Source: Chitinolyticbacter albus
Lineage (GTDB): Bacteria; Pseudomonadota; Gammaproteobacteria; Burkholderiales; Chitinibacteraceae
Length of the DNA: 43,113 nt
Assembly: GCF_024437655.1 (NCBI RefSeq)
Contig: NZ_JANBVF010000018.1
Location: forward strand, 1-43,113
Direction of reading: 5' to 3'
The first letter of the stretch is position 1, and every line of letters starts with the position of its first letter. The notes below the pieces were generated by a model. It was not told where the DNA came from. It was given only the letters and a program-made list of their open reading frames with translations, and did no database searches. The position numbers were made by a program, and so were the translations under genes. Positions 11,932 to 19,202 of this stretch are shown in pieces.

Positions 11932-12837
11932 ATGAAACACTGGATACGCCTGAATGCGCTAGCACTGCAGCGCACCGTCGCCGCCATGGTCCGTCACCCG
12001 CTCAACCACGGCCTCAACCTGCTGGTGATCGCCATCGCCGCGGCCTTCCCCTTCGGCTTCTACCTGCTGCTGAGCAGCGTGGCCGCCGTGACGGCCCAGC
12101 TGCCGGTTGAGCCGCAAATATCGGTCTTCCTCAAGCCTGCCGCCGGAAGCGCCGAAATCGGCGGCATCAAGGAGCTGCTGGCGCAGGACGAACGGGTAGC
12201 AAATGCCCGCTTCGTCGCCAAGGATGAAGCGCTCAAGGACCTGCAAGCCAAGGTCGGCAGCGACGACCTGCTGGCAGGGCTGACCGAGAATCCGCTGCCC
12301 GATGCCTTTCTCGTCACCACCCGCAGCGACGCCAGCGCTGCAGCACTGGATGCGCTGAAAACCGAACTCGCGGGTCGGCCCGGCGTCGACGAAGTACAAC
12401 TCGATTCGGCCTGGGCCCAGCGGCTGGAGCGCCTGTTGGCGCTCGGGCGCGGCCTCTTGGAAGTGATCGTGGTGTTGCTGGCGGTGGCACTGGCGCTGAT
12501 TACCGGCAACGCTATCCGCATGCAGATCCTGACCCGGCGCGATGAAATCGAGGTCGCCAAACTGATCGGCGCCACCGATGCCTTCATCCGCCGGCCGTTC
12601 ATGTACGCCGCAGCGGTACAGGGGCTGATCGGCGGCCTGCTCGCCTGCGGCATCGTCGTGACGGCGCTGTACTGGCTCAACCCGGCCGTCACCGAACTCG
12701 CCAGTGCCTATGGTCAGCGCTTTGCACTGCACCTGCCCGGGCCACTGGAAATCGGCGCCGTCTGCCTCGTGACCACGCTGCTCAATCTCGTCGGCGCCTG
12801 GCTGGCCGTGTGGCGCCACCTGCGCCGCTTCTTCTGA
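11932..12837 (+). CDS. ftsX: Cell division protein FtsX
   Basis: This 301-residue inner-membrane permease-like partner of FtsE has four membrane helices: about 27-50 (LNLLVIAIAAAFPFGFYLLL), 175-195 (LLEVIVVLLAVALALITGNA), about 225-245 and about 270-292. A periplasmic domain (VEPQISVFLKPAAGSAEI) lies between the first two helices. The conserved cytoplasmic loop RMQILTRRDEIEVAKLIGAT is present. It is translationally close to ftsE (7-nt gap) and is followed by a 220-nt leader that carries the rpoH regulatory sites. Confidence 0.96.
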   Translation: MKHWIRLNALALQRTVAAMVRHPLNHGLNLLVIAIAAAFPFGFYLLLSSVAAVTAQLPVEPQISVFLKPAAGSAEIGGIKELLAQDERVANARFVAKDEALKDLQAKVGSDDLLAGLTENPLPDAFLVTTRSDASAAALDALKTELAGRPGVDEVQLDSAWAQRLERLLALGRGLLEVIVVLLAVALALITGNAIRMQILTRRDEIEVAKLIGATDAFIRRPFMYAAAVQGLIGGLLACGIVVTALYWLNPAVTELASAYGQRFALHLPGPLEIGAVCLVTTLLNLVGAWLAVWRHLRRFF

Positions 12838-12869
12838 AGCCGACGGCAAGGTGAATATGGGCAGTCCGG

Positions 12870-12886
12870 GCTATCGGCCCGATAGC
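12870..12886. repeat. Perfect palindrome downstream of ftsX
   Basis: GCTATCGG-C-CCGATAGC gives 8-bp arms around one base. It lies 33 nt after the ftsX stop and may end ftsEX transcripts or bind a regulator. No T-run follows. Confidence 0.4.
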
Positions 12887-12916
12887 GATAATTGCGCTAC
12901 ACAGGGCCGCGCAATC

Positions 12917-12942
12917 GGACTAAAATCAGTTCGAGTTAGTCC
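12917..12942. promoter_or_regulatory. Inverted repeat GGACTAA-N12-TTAGTCC in the rpoH leader
   Basis: Perfect 7-bp arms are separated by 12 nt and overlap a possible -10 box (TAAAAT, 12921-12926). It lies 40 nt upstream of the CIRCE box. The spacing resembles a dimer-binding operator or a weak hairpin; the factor is unknown. Confidence 0.35.
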
Positions 12943-12981
12943 TATTAAAAACCGAACGGCAGCGTGAACTTTCCGAACGGC

Positions 12982-13008
12982 TTAGCACTCGAACCGTCCG
13001 AGTGCTAA
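12982..13008. promoter_or_regulatory. CIRCE operator (HrcA binding site) upstream of rpoH
   Basis: TTAGCACTC-N9-GAGTGCTAA matches the CIRCE consensus in all 18 arm positions with exactly 9 nt between the arms. CIRCE is the binding site of the heat-shock repressor HrcA. It ends 49 nt before the rpoH start codon, within or just after the promoter, so HrcA should repress rpoH at normal temperature. Confidence 0.93.
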
Positions 13009-13057
13009 CATCGTTCCGGAACGTGCTACCGTTCAGGTTCAGGTCAAGGAGATACGT

Positions 13058-13909
13058 ATGAGCTACAGTCTCACCCTTCCCGTCATCTCGGGCGGCAACA
13101 GCATTGAATCGTACATTCAACGCGTCAATGCCATTCCCATGCTGACCCAGGAAGAAGAGACCAGTCTGGCCACCCGCCTGCGTCGCGACAACGATCTCGA
13201 GGCGGCTGGCCGTCTGGTGATGTCGCATCTGCGCGTGGTCGTGTCCATCGCCCGCAGTTATGCCGGTTACGGCCTGCCGCAGGCCGATCTGATCCAGGAA
13301 GGCAATATCGGCTTGATGAAGGCGGTGAAACGCTTCGACGGTGATCGTGGCGTGCGGCTGTTCTCTTTCGCTGTGCACTGGATCAAGGCCGAAATCCACG
13401 AATACATCCTGCGCAACTGGCGCCTGGTGCGCGTGGCCACCACCAAGGCGCAGCGCAAGCTGTTCTTCAATCTGCGTTCGATGAAATCCAGCCTGTCCGC
13501 GCTGACCCACAAGGAGGCGCAAGAGATCGCCGACGATCTGGGCGTGAAGCGCGAGGAAGTGCTGGAGATGGAGCTGCGCATGAGCGGCCAGGACATCGCG
13601 CTGATGGCGGACGACGGTGATGACGACAGCTATGCGCCGATCGACTGGCTGGCCGATCACGACAACGAGCCGCTGGCGACGCTGGATCGCCGCGCCTACG
13701 ATCGCCTGCAGTCCGAAGGCATCGTCGAGGCGCTCGATACGCTGGACGCGCGCAGCCGCCGTATCGTCGAGGCACGCTGGCTGGCCGATGAGGGCGAAGG
13801 CAAGACGCTGCACGACCTTGCCGCCGAGTTCAATGTTTCGGCCGAGCGCATCCGCCAGATCGAATCGAAGGCGCTGCAGAAAATGAAGCAGGCGCTGGTT
13901 CCGGCCTGA
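13058..13909 (+). CDS. rpoH: RNA polymerase heat-shock sigma factor (sigma-32)
   Basis: This 283-residue sigma-70-family factor directs RNA polymerase to heat-shock promoters. Region 2 is DLIQEGNIGLMKAVKRFD with FSFAVHWIKAEIHEYIL. The RpoH box QRKLFFNLR is at residues 132-140 and separates it from RpoD and RpoS. Region 4 near the C-terminus, NVSAERIRQIESKALQKMK, binds the -35 element. AAGGAG lies about 6 nt before the ATG. The leader holds a perfect CIRCE box, which predicts control by HrcA, and an intrinsic terminator follows the gene. The upstream ftsEX genes are probably separately controlled. Confidence 0.98.
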   Translation: MSYSLTLPVISGGNSIESYIQRVNAIPMLTQEEETSLATRLRRDNDLEAAGRLVMSHLRVVVSIARSYAGYGLPQADLIQEGNIGLMKAVKRFDGDRGVRLFSFAVHWIKAEIHEYILRNWRLVRVATTKAQRKLFFNLRSMKSSLSALTHKEAQEIADDLGVKREEVLEMELRMSGQDIALMADDGDDDSYAPIDWLADHDNEPLATLDRRAYDRLQSEGIVEALDTLDARSRRIVEARWLADEGEGKTLHDLAAEFNVSAERIRQIESKALQKMKQALVPA

Positions 13910-13952
13910 GCGCCCGTTTACGTTTCGTTCACGGCAGCGTCGTATCACTCGC

Positions 13953-13978
13953 AAAAGCCCGCACGCAGCGGGCTTTTT
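13953..13978 (+). terminator. Intrinsic terminator after rpoH
   Basis: AAAAGCCCGC pairs perfectly with GCGGGCTTTT over a 5-nt loop and ends in TTTTT, a textbook rho-independent terminator 44 nt after the rpoH stop. Confidence 0.92.
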
Positions 13979-14031
13979 GTTGTCCGTCCGCGCCGTTCAT
14001 CCCGCAATCGGCGCCGATAAGGCTACGTTGT

Positions 14032-14058
14032 TCAAGAAATGGGCTGGGACGCCGATAA
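14032..14058 (+). promoter_or_regulatory. Probable sigma-28 (FliA) flagellar promoter
   Basis: TCAA (14032-14035), then exactly 15 nt, then GCCGATAA (14051-14058) fits the FliA consensus TAAA-N15-GCCGATAA with one mismatch. It lies 29 nt before the ATG of the small Arg-rich protein gene. A second GCCGATAA at 14013-14020 has no matching -35 box. Confidence 0.7.
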
Positions 14059-14087
14059 AGCTGGGTAATCAACGTACTAACCCAACC

Positions 14088-14369
14088 ATGCGCCTATTCA
14101 CGCCACGCCAGCTCGGCCCCATCAGCCCCTATAGCGGCACCGATACCGCGTCGTCTCCCGCTCCGCAGCCGGAACGTCAGGAAGCGGTGCCGCCCGCCGC
14201 TGCGCCGGCCTGGGATGGCAACGAGCGCCGTAGCGGTGTTGATCGGCGCCAGCAGGGTAGGCGCCAGGCGCAACAGGGCACGCTGCTCGATACCCGTTGC
14301 GGGGGAGACCGGCGCCAGCAAGGTCGGCGCGCCAGCGATGCCTCGCCTTGGAGCCGGTTGAAAATCTGA
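14088..14369 (+). CDS. Small Arg-rich protein with repeated DRRQQGRR motif
   Basis: This 93-residue hypothetical protein begins MRLFTPRQLGPISPY, passes through a Pro/Ala-rich stretch and carries NERRSGVDRRQQGRR and then GGDRRQQGRR. The two copies come from a direct DNA repeat (14241-14264 and 14307-14330, 66 bp apart). The family was not recognised, although ERRxxxDRR motifs occur in many uncharacterised proteobacterial proteins. The open frame continues upstream through the rpoH terminator to 13977, but the ATG at 14088 is chosen because it lies just after the apparent sigma-28 promoter. That promoter suggests expression with late flagellar or chemotaxis genes. No ribosome site is evident. 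Confidence 0.7.
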   Translation: MRLFTPRQLGPISPYSGTDTASSPAPQPERQEAVPPAAAPAWDGNERRSGVDRRQQGRRQAQQGTLLDTRCGGDRRQQGRRASDASPWSRLKI

Positions 14370-14372
14370 GTT

Positions 14373-15494
14373 TCAGCCCAGTACCGCCAGCAAGGGCAGC
14401 AGTACCGACGCGCCCAGCTGCCGGCTGCGCTCGCCATTCCAGCCCACTTCGGGTCGCGGCCGGTTGGCGGTGTCCTTGAACGGCATTTCGATGGTGAAGG
14501 CGAGACAATCGAAGGCATCGCCCACCCAATTGGTCGCCAGCGTCAGCTGCTCCGGGCCGAACTGGTGATCCCCGTAGCCATGCTCCACCTGGAAATCCGG
14601 GCTGGCCGCGAGCCAGGCCGCCTTGAATGCATCCTGCAAGGCACGCTGCCTGGGCGAGAATGACGGATTGCCTTCGCAACCGGCGACGAAGTTGTGCGGG
14701 ATGGACTCGTCGCCGTGCGCATCGAGAAAGGCATCGACGCCAATACGCTGCATCGCCTGGCGCACCAAGAGCACTTCGGGGCTGCGCTCCGGCGTGGGCG
14801 CCGCCCACTCCCGATTCAAATTGGCGCCGGCGGCGTTGGTGCGCAGATTGCCGCGCACGCTGCCATCCGGATTCATATTCGGCACGATGTAAAACACCGC
14901 TCGCTCGAGCAACGCGCGCGCCGGCGCATGCTCCGGATCAAGCAGCGCCTCGATCAGCCCCTCGGCAAACCATTCGGCCATGCTCTCGCCCGGATGCTGG
15001 CGCGCGATCACCCAGATATTGCGCTTGCCCTCGCCGGGCGTGCCTATGGTCAATAGGTCGAGGTCGCGCCCGTCCAGCGTTGCGCCCAGCCGGGTAAGCC
15101 GGCACAGGTCTGCGCCCTGCGCGCGACCCAACAGCGCCTGATGCCGCTCCCAGGTATACGGCTCGAAGTAGGCATACCAGACGGTATCGGCTTGCGGCAC
15201 ATGCTCGAACACCAGTTGCTCCTGCTCGATCCGGGTCGGCACGGTGAACCAGCGTTGCCGGTCATGGCTTGCCCGCACCGCGTAGCTCTCCCAGCCGCCG
15301 ATGTACGCCGTGTCTTCAATGTTCTCGATCACATAACGGCAAGGCAGGCCGCGTACGCCGCTGGCGCGAAAATGGAACCACTGCTTGAAATCGGCGGCAT
15401 TGTCCGGGCGCAGCGCAAGCCGGATATCGGCCGCATCGCCGGCATCGAGCACCGTGATGGCGCCGGAATCGAACTGGCTGGAAATCACGACCAT
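14373..15494 (-). CDS. M14-family zinc carboxypeptidase (cytosolic carboxypeptidase type)
   Basis: This 373-residue protein has an N-terminal beta-rich domain (about 1-125) followed by a zinc peptidase of the M14 cytosolic-carboxypeptidase type. Zinc ligands are His167 and Glu170 in RQHPGES and His260 in LDAHGDE. The general-base Glu335 lies in FTIEMPF. Substrate-pocket motifs MNPDGSVRGNLR and NLNREW are also present. It has no signal peptide. Relatives in animals trim glutamates from tubulin; the bacterial substrates are unknown, perhaps peptides or modified proteins. The gene starts 17 nt after the FAD oxidoreductase gene ends, with GGAG before the ATG, so the two probably share a transcript. 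Confidence 0.9.
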   Translation of the reverse strand: MVVISSQFDSGAITVLDAGDAADIRLALRPDNAADFKQWFHFRASGVRGLPCRYVIENIEDTAYIGGWESYAVRASHDRQRWFTVPTRIEQEQLVFEHVPQADTVWYAYFEPYTWERHQALLGRAQGADLCRLTRLGATLDGRDLDLLTIGTPGEGKRNIWVIARQHPGESMAEWFAEGLIEALLDPEHAPARALLERAVFYIVPNMNPDGSVRGNLRTNAAGANLNREWAAPTPERSPEVLLVRQAMQRIGVDAFLDAHGDESIPHNFVAGCEGNPSFSPRQRALQDAFKAAWLAASPDFQVEHGYGDHQFGPEQLTLATNWVGDAFDCLAFTIEMPFKDTANRPRPEVGWNGERSRQLGASVLLPLLAVLG

Positions 15495-15511
15495 GGCTTG
15501 CTCCAGGAAGG

Positions 15512-16900
15512 CTACAACCCGAGCACCTTGCCCGGATTCATCAGATTGTCCGGATCGAGCGCGCGCTTGATCGTGCGCATCAGATCGAGCTCGACCTCGG
15601 AGCGATAGTGTGTCAGCTCGTCGCGCTTGAGTACGCCGATGCCGTGCTCGGCCGACAGCGTGCCGGCGAGCTCGGCCACCAGCGCATAGACGGCGGCGTT
15701 GATCGCCGGTTCGTGTGCATACACACCCTTGCCGCGGTCGGCGAGGAACACGTTGTAGTGCAGGTTGCCATCGCCCACGTGGCCGAAGGCGACGATGTCC
15801 GCATCGGCAAACAGGGCCTTCAGTTCGACCTCGGCGCGCGCCAGAAACTCGGGAATGCGCGAGATCGGCACGCCAATGTCGTGCTTGATCGATACGCCGC
15901 GCCGGCGCTGCGCCTCGGGAATACCTTCGCGCAGCAACCAGAACGCGCGCGCGTCGCCCTCGGTCTGCGCGATCAGCGCGTCGTCAAAGCCCTGGGCGAC
16001 CAGCGCCTCCATCAGCCGCTCCAGCAGTGCTTCGCTCTCGCCGGCGTCCGACAGTTCCAGCAACACGCTCCAGTCGGGCAGCGCGGTATAGGGGTGCGGC
16101 AACTCCGGGCAATGTTCGTCCAGCAGTTCCCAGCAACGTCGTGAGATCAGCTCGAACGAGGTGACGCGATCGCCTACCTCGTCCTGCAGTCCGCGCAGCA
16201 GCTTCACGGCGGCGGCCGGATCAGCGACGGTGACGAGGGCCGTCGCCGTCGCCGACGGCAGCGGGTGCAGCCGGAATACCGCCTGCGTGATCAACCCCAG
16301 CGTGCCCTCGGCGCCGATGAACAGCTGCTTGAGGTCATAACCGGTATTGTCCTTGCGCAAGCCGCGCAGGCCACTCCAGACGCGGCTGTCGGGCAGCACC
16401 ACTTCCAGCCCCAAGGTGAGCTCGCGCATATTGCCGTAGTGCAGCACGTTCACGCCGCCCGCGTTGGTGCCCAACCCGCCGCCGACCCTGGCCGACGCGG
16501 CCGCGCCCCATTCCGCCGCGAACAGGCGGCCAGCCGCACGCGCGGCGGCCTGGACTCCGGCGATGGTCACGCCGGCCTCGGCGGTGATGGTGTTGTTGGC
16601 GGCATCGACCTCGACGATGCGGTTCATCCGCTCCAGCGACACGATAAGCTGGTGACCCGATTCGTCCGGTGTCGCCGCGCCGCACAGGCTGGTATTGCCG
16701 CCCTGCGGCACGATGGCGATGCCATGCTCGCCGCACAGCCGCACCAGCGCCGAGACTTCTTCGGTGCTGCGCGGTCGGGCCACCGCCAGCGCCACGCCCT
16801 GCCAGCGCCGGCGCTGATCGAGCGTATAACCGGCGGTGTCGTCGCCCAAGAGCACGCCGCCTTCGCCCAGCAACGCCTGTAATGTGTTCAGAAAATCCAT
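15512..16900 (-). CDS. FAD-linked 2-hydroxyacid dehydrogenase/oxidase (GlcD/D-2-hydroxyglutarate dehydrogenase family)
   Basis: This 462-residue flavoprotein oxidises a D-2-hydroxyacid such as D-lactate, glycolate or D-2-hydroxyglutarate. The FAD-binding PCMH domain spans about 35-215 (VPQGGNTSLCG, GGGLGTNAGGVNVLHYGNMRE). The C-terminal FAD-oxidase domain has the metal-binding GHVGDGNLHYNVF and the terminal SAEHGIGVLKR. The length and motifs fit the single-subunit GlcD/D2HGDH group rather than GlcE. It lies between thrB (67-nt gap) and the M14 carboxypeptidase (17-nt gap). The exact substrate cannot be decided from sequence alone. Confidence 0.92.
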   Translation of the reverse strand: MDFLNTLQALLGEGGVLLGDDTAGYTLDQRRRWQGVALAVARPRSTEEVSALVRLCGEHGIAIVPQGGNTSLCGAATPDESGHQLIVSLERMNRIVEVDAANNTITAEAGVTIAGVQAAARAAGRLFAAEWGAAASARVGGGLGTNAGGVNVLHYGNMRELTLGLEVVLPDSRVWSGLRGLRKDNTGYDLKQLFIGAEGTLGLITQAVFRLHPLPSATATALVTVADPAAAVKLLRGLQDEVGDRVTSFELISRRCWELLDEHCPELPHPYTALPDWSVLLELSDAGESEALLERLMEALVAQGFDDALIAQTEGDARAFWLLREGIPEAQRRRGVSIKHDIGVPISRIPEFLARAEVELKALFADADIVAFGHVGDGNLHYNVFLADRGKGVYAHEPAINAAVYALVAELAGTLSAEHGIGVLKRDELTHYRSEVELDLMRTIKRALDPDNLMNPGKVLGL

Positions 16901-16967
16901 GGTCGTATCTCGCGCCGGCGCGGCTCAGGCCAGGCGGTCGGCATGCAATTGCACAGTAGTGTGGCGC

Positions 16968-17906
16968 TTACAGCCAGAAATCATTGCGGGCGACGTGATG
17001 CGCCAGCACGCGCTGGAAATGGCCGGGGTCCTTGGCGAAGGTCATTTCGCCGGCGGCTGGGCGATGGAAATCGAGCAGGCGCGACGTCCAGAAGCGGATG
17101 GCAGCTGCGCGCAGCATGATGGGCCAACCGGCATTTTCCTCGACCGTGAATGGCCGCACCGCCTGATAGGCGGCAAGCAGCGCGCGCGCGCGCGCCGCGT
17201 CGATATCGCCATCGGGCAGCACGCACCAGTCATTCAGCGTGATCGCCACGTCGTACAACAGCACATCGTTGCAGGCGTAGTAGAAATCGATGAAGCCACC
17301 GACCGCGTCGCCGTTCATCAACGCATTATCACGGAACAGATCGGCGTGGATCACGCCCAGCGGCAGATGATCGAAGCGATGGCGCGACTGCACCGCCAAT
17401 TGCTCGCGCAGCAGCTGCGCATCCTGCGGCGCCATGAACTGGTACACGTGCGCGGCGGTGTCCATCCACCATTGCGGCCCACGCGGGTTGACCATGCGCC
17501 CTGGATAGCTGGCGCCGGCACGATGCATCTGCGCCAGCATTTCACCGACCTGGGCGCACTGCGCCACGTTCGGGTTATCGACCACCGCACCGGGCAGGCA
17601 GGTCACCAACAGCGTGGGCTTACCGTTGAGGGTGTCGATGTACGCATCGTTGAGATTGGCGATCGGCGCCGCCACTGCAATGCCGTGGTGCGCGAGGTGC
17701 GCGAGCAAGTTCACATAGAACGGCAGCTCGGCGGCCGCCAGCGTCTCGAACAGCGTCAGCACGTAGCGGCCGTGCGTGGTGGTCACGAAGTAATTGGTGT
17801 TGGTGACCCCCGCGGCAATACCCTTCAGGTCGACCAGCGTGCCGATTGAATAGCGCGCCAGGAACGGCTTCAGGTCATCGGCGCAGACGGTGGTAAAGAC
17901 GGACAT
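16968..17906 (-). CDS. thrB: Homoserine kinase (choline-kinase-fold type)
   Basis: This 312-residue enzyme phosphorylates homoserine in threonine synthesis. It is the ThrB2 type with an aminoglycoside phosphotransferase/choline kinase fold, common in beta- and alphaproteobacteria. Key motifs are NTNYFVTTTHGRYVLTLFE near the N-terminus, the catalytic loop VIHADLFRDNAL and the metal-binding FIDFYYAC. The protein begins MSVFTTV, typical of this group. It sits with DUF2782 and near polA, an order seen in several betaproteobacteria. A 9-bp stem-loop lies in the 104-nt gap upstream. Confidence 0.96.
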   Translation of the reverse strand: MSVFTTVCADDLKPFLARYSIGTLVDLKGIAAGVTNTNYFVTTTHGRYVLTLFETLAAAELPFYVNLLAHLAHHGIAVAAPIANLNDAYIDTLNGKPTLLVTCLPGAVVDNPNVAQCAQVGEMLAQMHRAGASYPGRMVNPRGPQWWMDTAAHVYQFMAPQDAQLLREQLAVQSRHRFDHLPLGVIHADLFRDNALMNGDAVGGFIDFYYACNDVLLYDVAITLNDWCVLPDGDIDAARARALLAAYQAVRPFTVEENAGWPIMLRAAAIRFWTSRLLDFHRPAAGEMTFAKDPGHFQRVLAHHVARNDFWL

Positions 17907-17950
17907 GGCGGCAGGCTGTGGGGAACGGAGGCCGCCAGTTTACGCAAGCC

Positions 17951-17976
17951 ACGCGTCGCTGACGATGGCGACGCGT
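17951..17976. repeat. Inverted repeat between DUF2782 gene and thrB
   Basis: ACGCGTCGC-N8-GCGACGCGT gives perfect 9-bp arms 45 nt before the thrB start. It has no T-run. It may be a terminator-like hairpin of the upstream minus-strand genes or an attenuating leader structure. Confidence 0.4.
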
Positions 17977-18010
17977 CGATGCGGCGGATTTGCCGCTGCG
18001 CCCGGTACGC

Positions 18011-18337
18011 TCACCATTCGAACAGTACCCAGCGCGGCACGGCGATATTGGCGCCACCGGTATCCATGCGATCGAAGCGGCCATCACCCTCGCGATCGAT
18101 CAGGTAGTACGGCGGGCCGATCTTGGGCGTGACCTTCATCATGTAGAGCTTGCCGTGCATGCGGTATTCGGCGATCGTGGCATCGTCCTTCTCGATGATG
18201 CGCACGTCCGGCTCGTCGATGACGGCACCGTCGGTACCTTCCGGTGGCATCGGCGGCGGCGGCGGGTCTTCGGCCGCCTGCACCAGCGGCGGCAGCGACG
18301 CGGACAACAGCAAGGCAAGAACCAGGGAACGGAACAT
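18011..18337 (-). CDS. DUF2782 family exported protein
   Basis: This 108-residue protein has a signal peptide (MFRSLVLALLLSASLPPLVQAAEDPP) and a Pro-rich linker. A small domain follows that carries VRIIEKDDATIAEYRMHGKLYMMKVTPKIG, the core of the DUF2782 family, and ends GANIAVPRWVLFEW. GAAGGAAA lies just before the ATG and fixes the start. Function is unknown; family members are usually beside thrB and polA in betaproteobacteria, as here. It begins 14 nt after the LOG gene ends. Confidence 0.9.
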   Translation of the reverse strand: MFRSLVLALLLSASLPPLVQAAEDPPPPPMPPEGTDGAVIDEPDVRIIEKDDATIAEYRMHGKLYMMKVTPKIGPPYYLIDREGDGRFDRMDTGGANIAVPRWVLFEW

Positions 18338-18351
18338 CGGTTTTCCTTCGT

Positions 18352-19086
18352 TCAAAGGCTGAATTGCATTTCGCGCTCGGCCGCGCTCATTTCGAAGCCA
18401 CGCGTTTCGTAGAAGTCGAAGATGGCCTCGACGATGGCACGTGGCTCGTCGATCATCTTGATCAGGTCCATGTCGCCCGGCGAAATCATCTTCTCGTCGA
18501 CCAGCGTGGTGCCTATCCATTGCATCAGTCCGGTCCAGAATTCACGGCCCACCAGAATCACCGGGATCTTGCGCGTCTTGCCGGTCTGGATCAGCGTCAG
18601 CGCCTCTGACAATTCGTCCAGCGTACCGAAGCCGCCCGGCATCACCACGTAGGCGCTGGCGTGCTTGACGAACATCACCTTGCGCGCAAAGAAGTGGCGG
18701 AACGATTGCGAAATATCCTGGTAGGGATTGCCGCTCTGTTCGTGCGGCAGCTGGATATTAAGCCCGACGCTGGGGCTCTTGCCGTAATAGGCGCCCTTGT
18801 TGGCCGCTTCCATGATGCCGGGGCCGCCGCCGGAGATCACCGAGAAGCCGGCGTCTGACAGCAGCCGGGCAATCTCTTCGGTGAGCTTATAATACGCGTG
18901 GTCGCGCGGGGTTCGCGCCGAGCCGAAGATCGACACCGCAGGCTGGATTTCCTGCAGTCGTTCGGTGGCCTCGACGAATTCCGACATGATCTCGAACACC
19001 CGCCAGGCTTCGCGCGCACGGAATCCGTGCTTGTCCGCATTGACCGAGGGGTCGACGAATTCGGGGAGTTTGTCTTTCAGGCTCAT
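18352..19086 (-). CDS. LOG family protein (TIGR00730, nucleotide phosphoribohydrolase type)
   Basis: This 244-residue Rossmann-fold protein carries VISGGGPGIMEAANKGA and the catalytic PGGFGTLDELSEALTLIQTG. These are the hallmarks of LOG enzymes, which split the N-glycosidic bond of nucleoside 5'-monophosphates (cytokinin riboside monophosphates in plants, purine/pyrimidine nucleotides in bacteria). Older records call them lysine decarboxylases, wrongly. It has a longer N-terminal part than the short LOG proteins. GGGAG precedes the ATG. It is divergent from polA, with a TATACT box on the minus strand in the 116-nt gap, and heads a compact minus-strand cluster. Confidence 0.92.
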   Translation of the reverse strand: MSLKDKLPEFVDPSVNADKHGFRAREAWRVFEIMSEFVEATERLQEIQPAVSIFGSARTPRDHAYYKLTEEIARLLSDAGFSVISGGGPGIMEAANKGAYYGKSPSVGLNIQLPHEQSGNPYQDISQSFRHFFARKVMFVKHASAYVVMPGGFGTLDELSEALTLIQTGKTRKIPVILVGREFWTGLMQWIGTTLVDEKMISPGDMDLIKMIDEPRAIVEAIFDFYETRGFEMSAAEREMQFSL

Positions 19087-19202
19087 CGGTATGCTCCCTA
19101 TTTCTTACAATTGAGTATAGCAGGCGGCTTCGTGCCCGCTCTTCGCTGTTGCCCATCCGGCGCCGCGATAGCGACCGCCAGCCCCGCCCCAGGTCCGCAT
19201 TC

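Noticed and set aside
14041-14090. Possible c-di-GMP (GEMM) riboswitch suggested by GGGACGC...AAAGC
   Set aside because: The rest of the GEMM core is missing, and the same bases are better explained as a sigma-28 promoter -10 region.
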